Shown here: in pieces, positions 4,951 to 5,001 of the stretch | Position numbering within the stretch: the stretch's first letter is position 1 | Layout: each line of letters begins with the position of its first letter | Assembly: GCA_022745215.1 (NCBI GenBank) | Contig: JAIIWC010000085.1 | Coordinates: 1 to 5,001 of the forward strand | Length of the DNA: 5,001 bases | Source: Collinsella sp. | GTDB taxonomy: Bacteria; Actinomycetota; Coriobacteriia; Coriobacteriales; Coriobacteriaceae | Direction: 5' to 3' | The notes under the pieces: model-generated | What the model was told of the DNA's origin: nothing | The model's input: the letters and a program-made list of their open reading frames with translations, nothing else | Databases searched by the model: none | Program-made: the position numbers and the translations under genes

Positions 4951-5001
4951 TCTCTCCAATTCGCACAGGAGCTCGTAATACCTCCTCTCCAGTTTCGTCG
5001 A
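4927..5001 (-). CDS. C-terminal end of an unidentified protein (partial)
   Basis: A frame open from the window edge encodes 24 residues, STKLERRYYELLCELERT followed by LPQTAS, then TGA at 4927-4929. The segment reads like a charged amphipathic helix, and a probable terminator begins within its last codons, which supports a real gene end here. Two other minus-strand frames are also open for a stretch, so the choice rests on helix-like composition and terminator position. Arg codons AGG, AGG and AGA are unusual next to the other genes. No function can be assigned. Confidence 0.45.
   Translation of the reverse strand, partial: STKLERRYYELLCELERTLPQTAS

Noticed and set aside
1..5001. CRISPR arrays, tRNA or rRNA genes, insertion sequences with transposase
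   Set aside because: No regularly spaced repeats, cloverleaf-like sequences or transposase-like frames were seen on either strand.

Overview
The window reads as chromosomal DNA of a fairly GC-rich Gram-positive anaerobe. Protein relatedness to the Lactococcus/Streptococcus lac pathway combined with GC-rich, actinobacterial-looking codon use suggests a gut Coriobacteriia member such as Collinsella; this is an inference from style and gene content, with no marker gene in view. Every gene I can support is on the minus strand, so transcription runs from high to low coordinates.

Layout in transcription order: (1) 5001-4927, the last 24 codons of an unidentified gene, with a probable intrinsic terminator whose stem overlaps the end of the CDS. 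(2) 4734-3721, an unrecognised multi-pass membrane protein of 337 residues with its own RBS and a good -10 box, closed by a very strong terminator hairpin at 3654-3686. (3) 3640-3414, an AT-rich control region carrying six TGTTC/GAACA half-sites in paired and helically phased arrangements, a plausible operator cluster for a DeoR-family (LacR/GlpR-like) repressor. (4) 3413-146, the tagatose-6-phosphate pathway cluster lacA, lacB, a lacX-type aldose epimerase, and lacC.

LacA and LacB together form galactose-6-phosphate isomerase (galactose-6-P to tagatose-6-P), and LacC phosphorylates tagatose-6-P to tagatose-1,6-bisphosphate. LacD, the aldolase that would finish the route, and the sugar transporter are not in the window. 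The epimerase sits between lacB and lacC, unlike the classical lacABCD-FEGX order in lactococci.

The most unusual content is non-coding. After both lacB and lacC lies a composite palindromic element with the same architecture: a GTTACG...GTTTGGTAAA...CGTAAC hairpin 4 to 14 nt past the stop codon, an identical 11-bp motif (GCGCAGCGTCG on the + strand) exactly 4 nt beyond it, and then a larger nested inverted repeat with an inner stem-loop. The two copies differ in sequence by compensating changes inside the hairpin arms. This looks like a dispersed, structure-conserved intergenic repeat family that could shape mRNA stability or termination in the operon.
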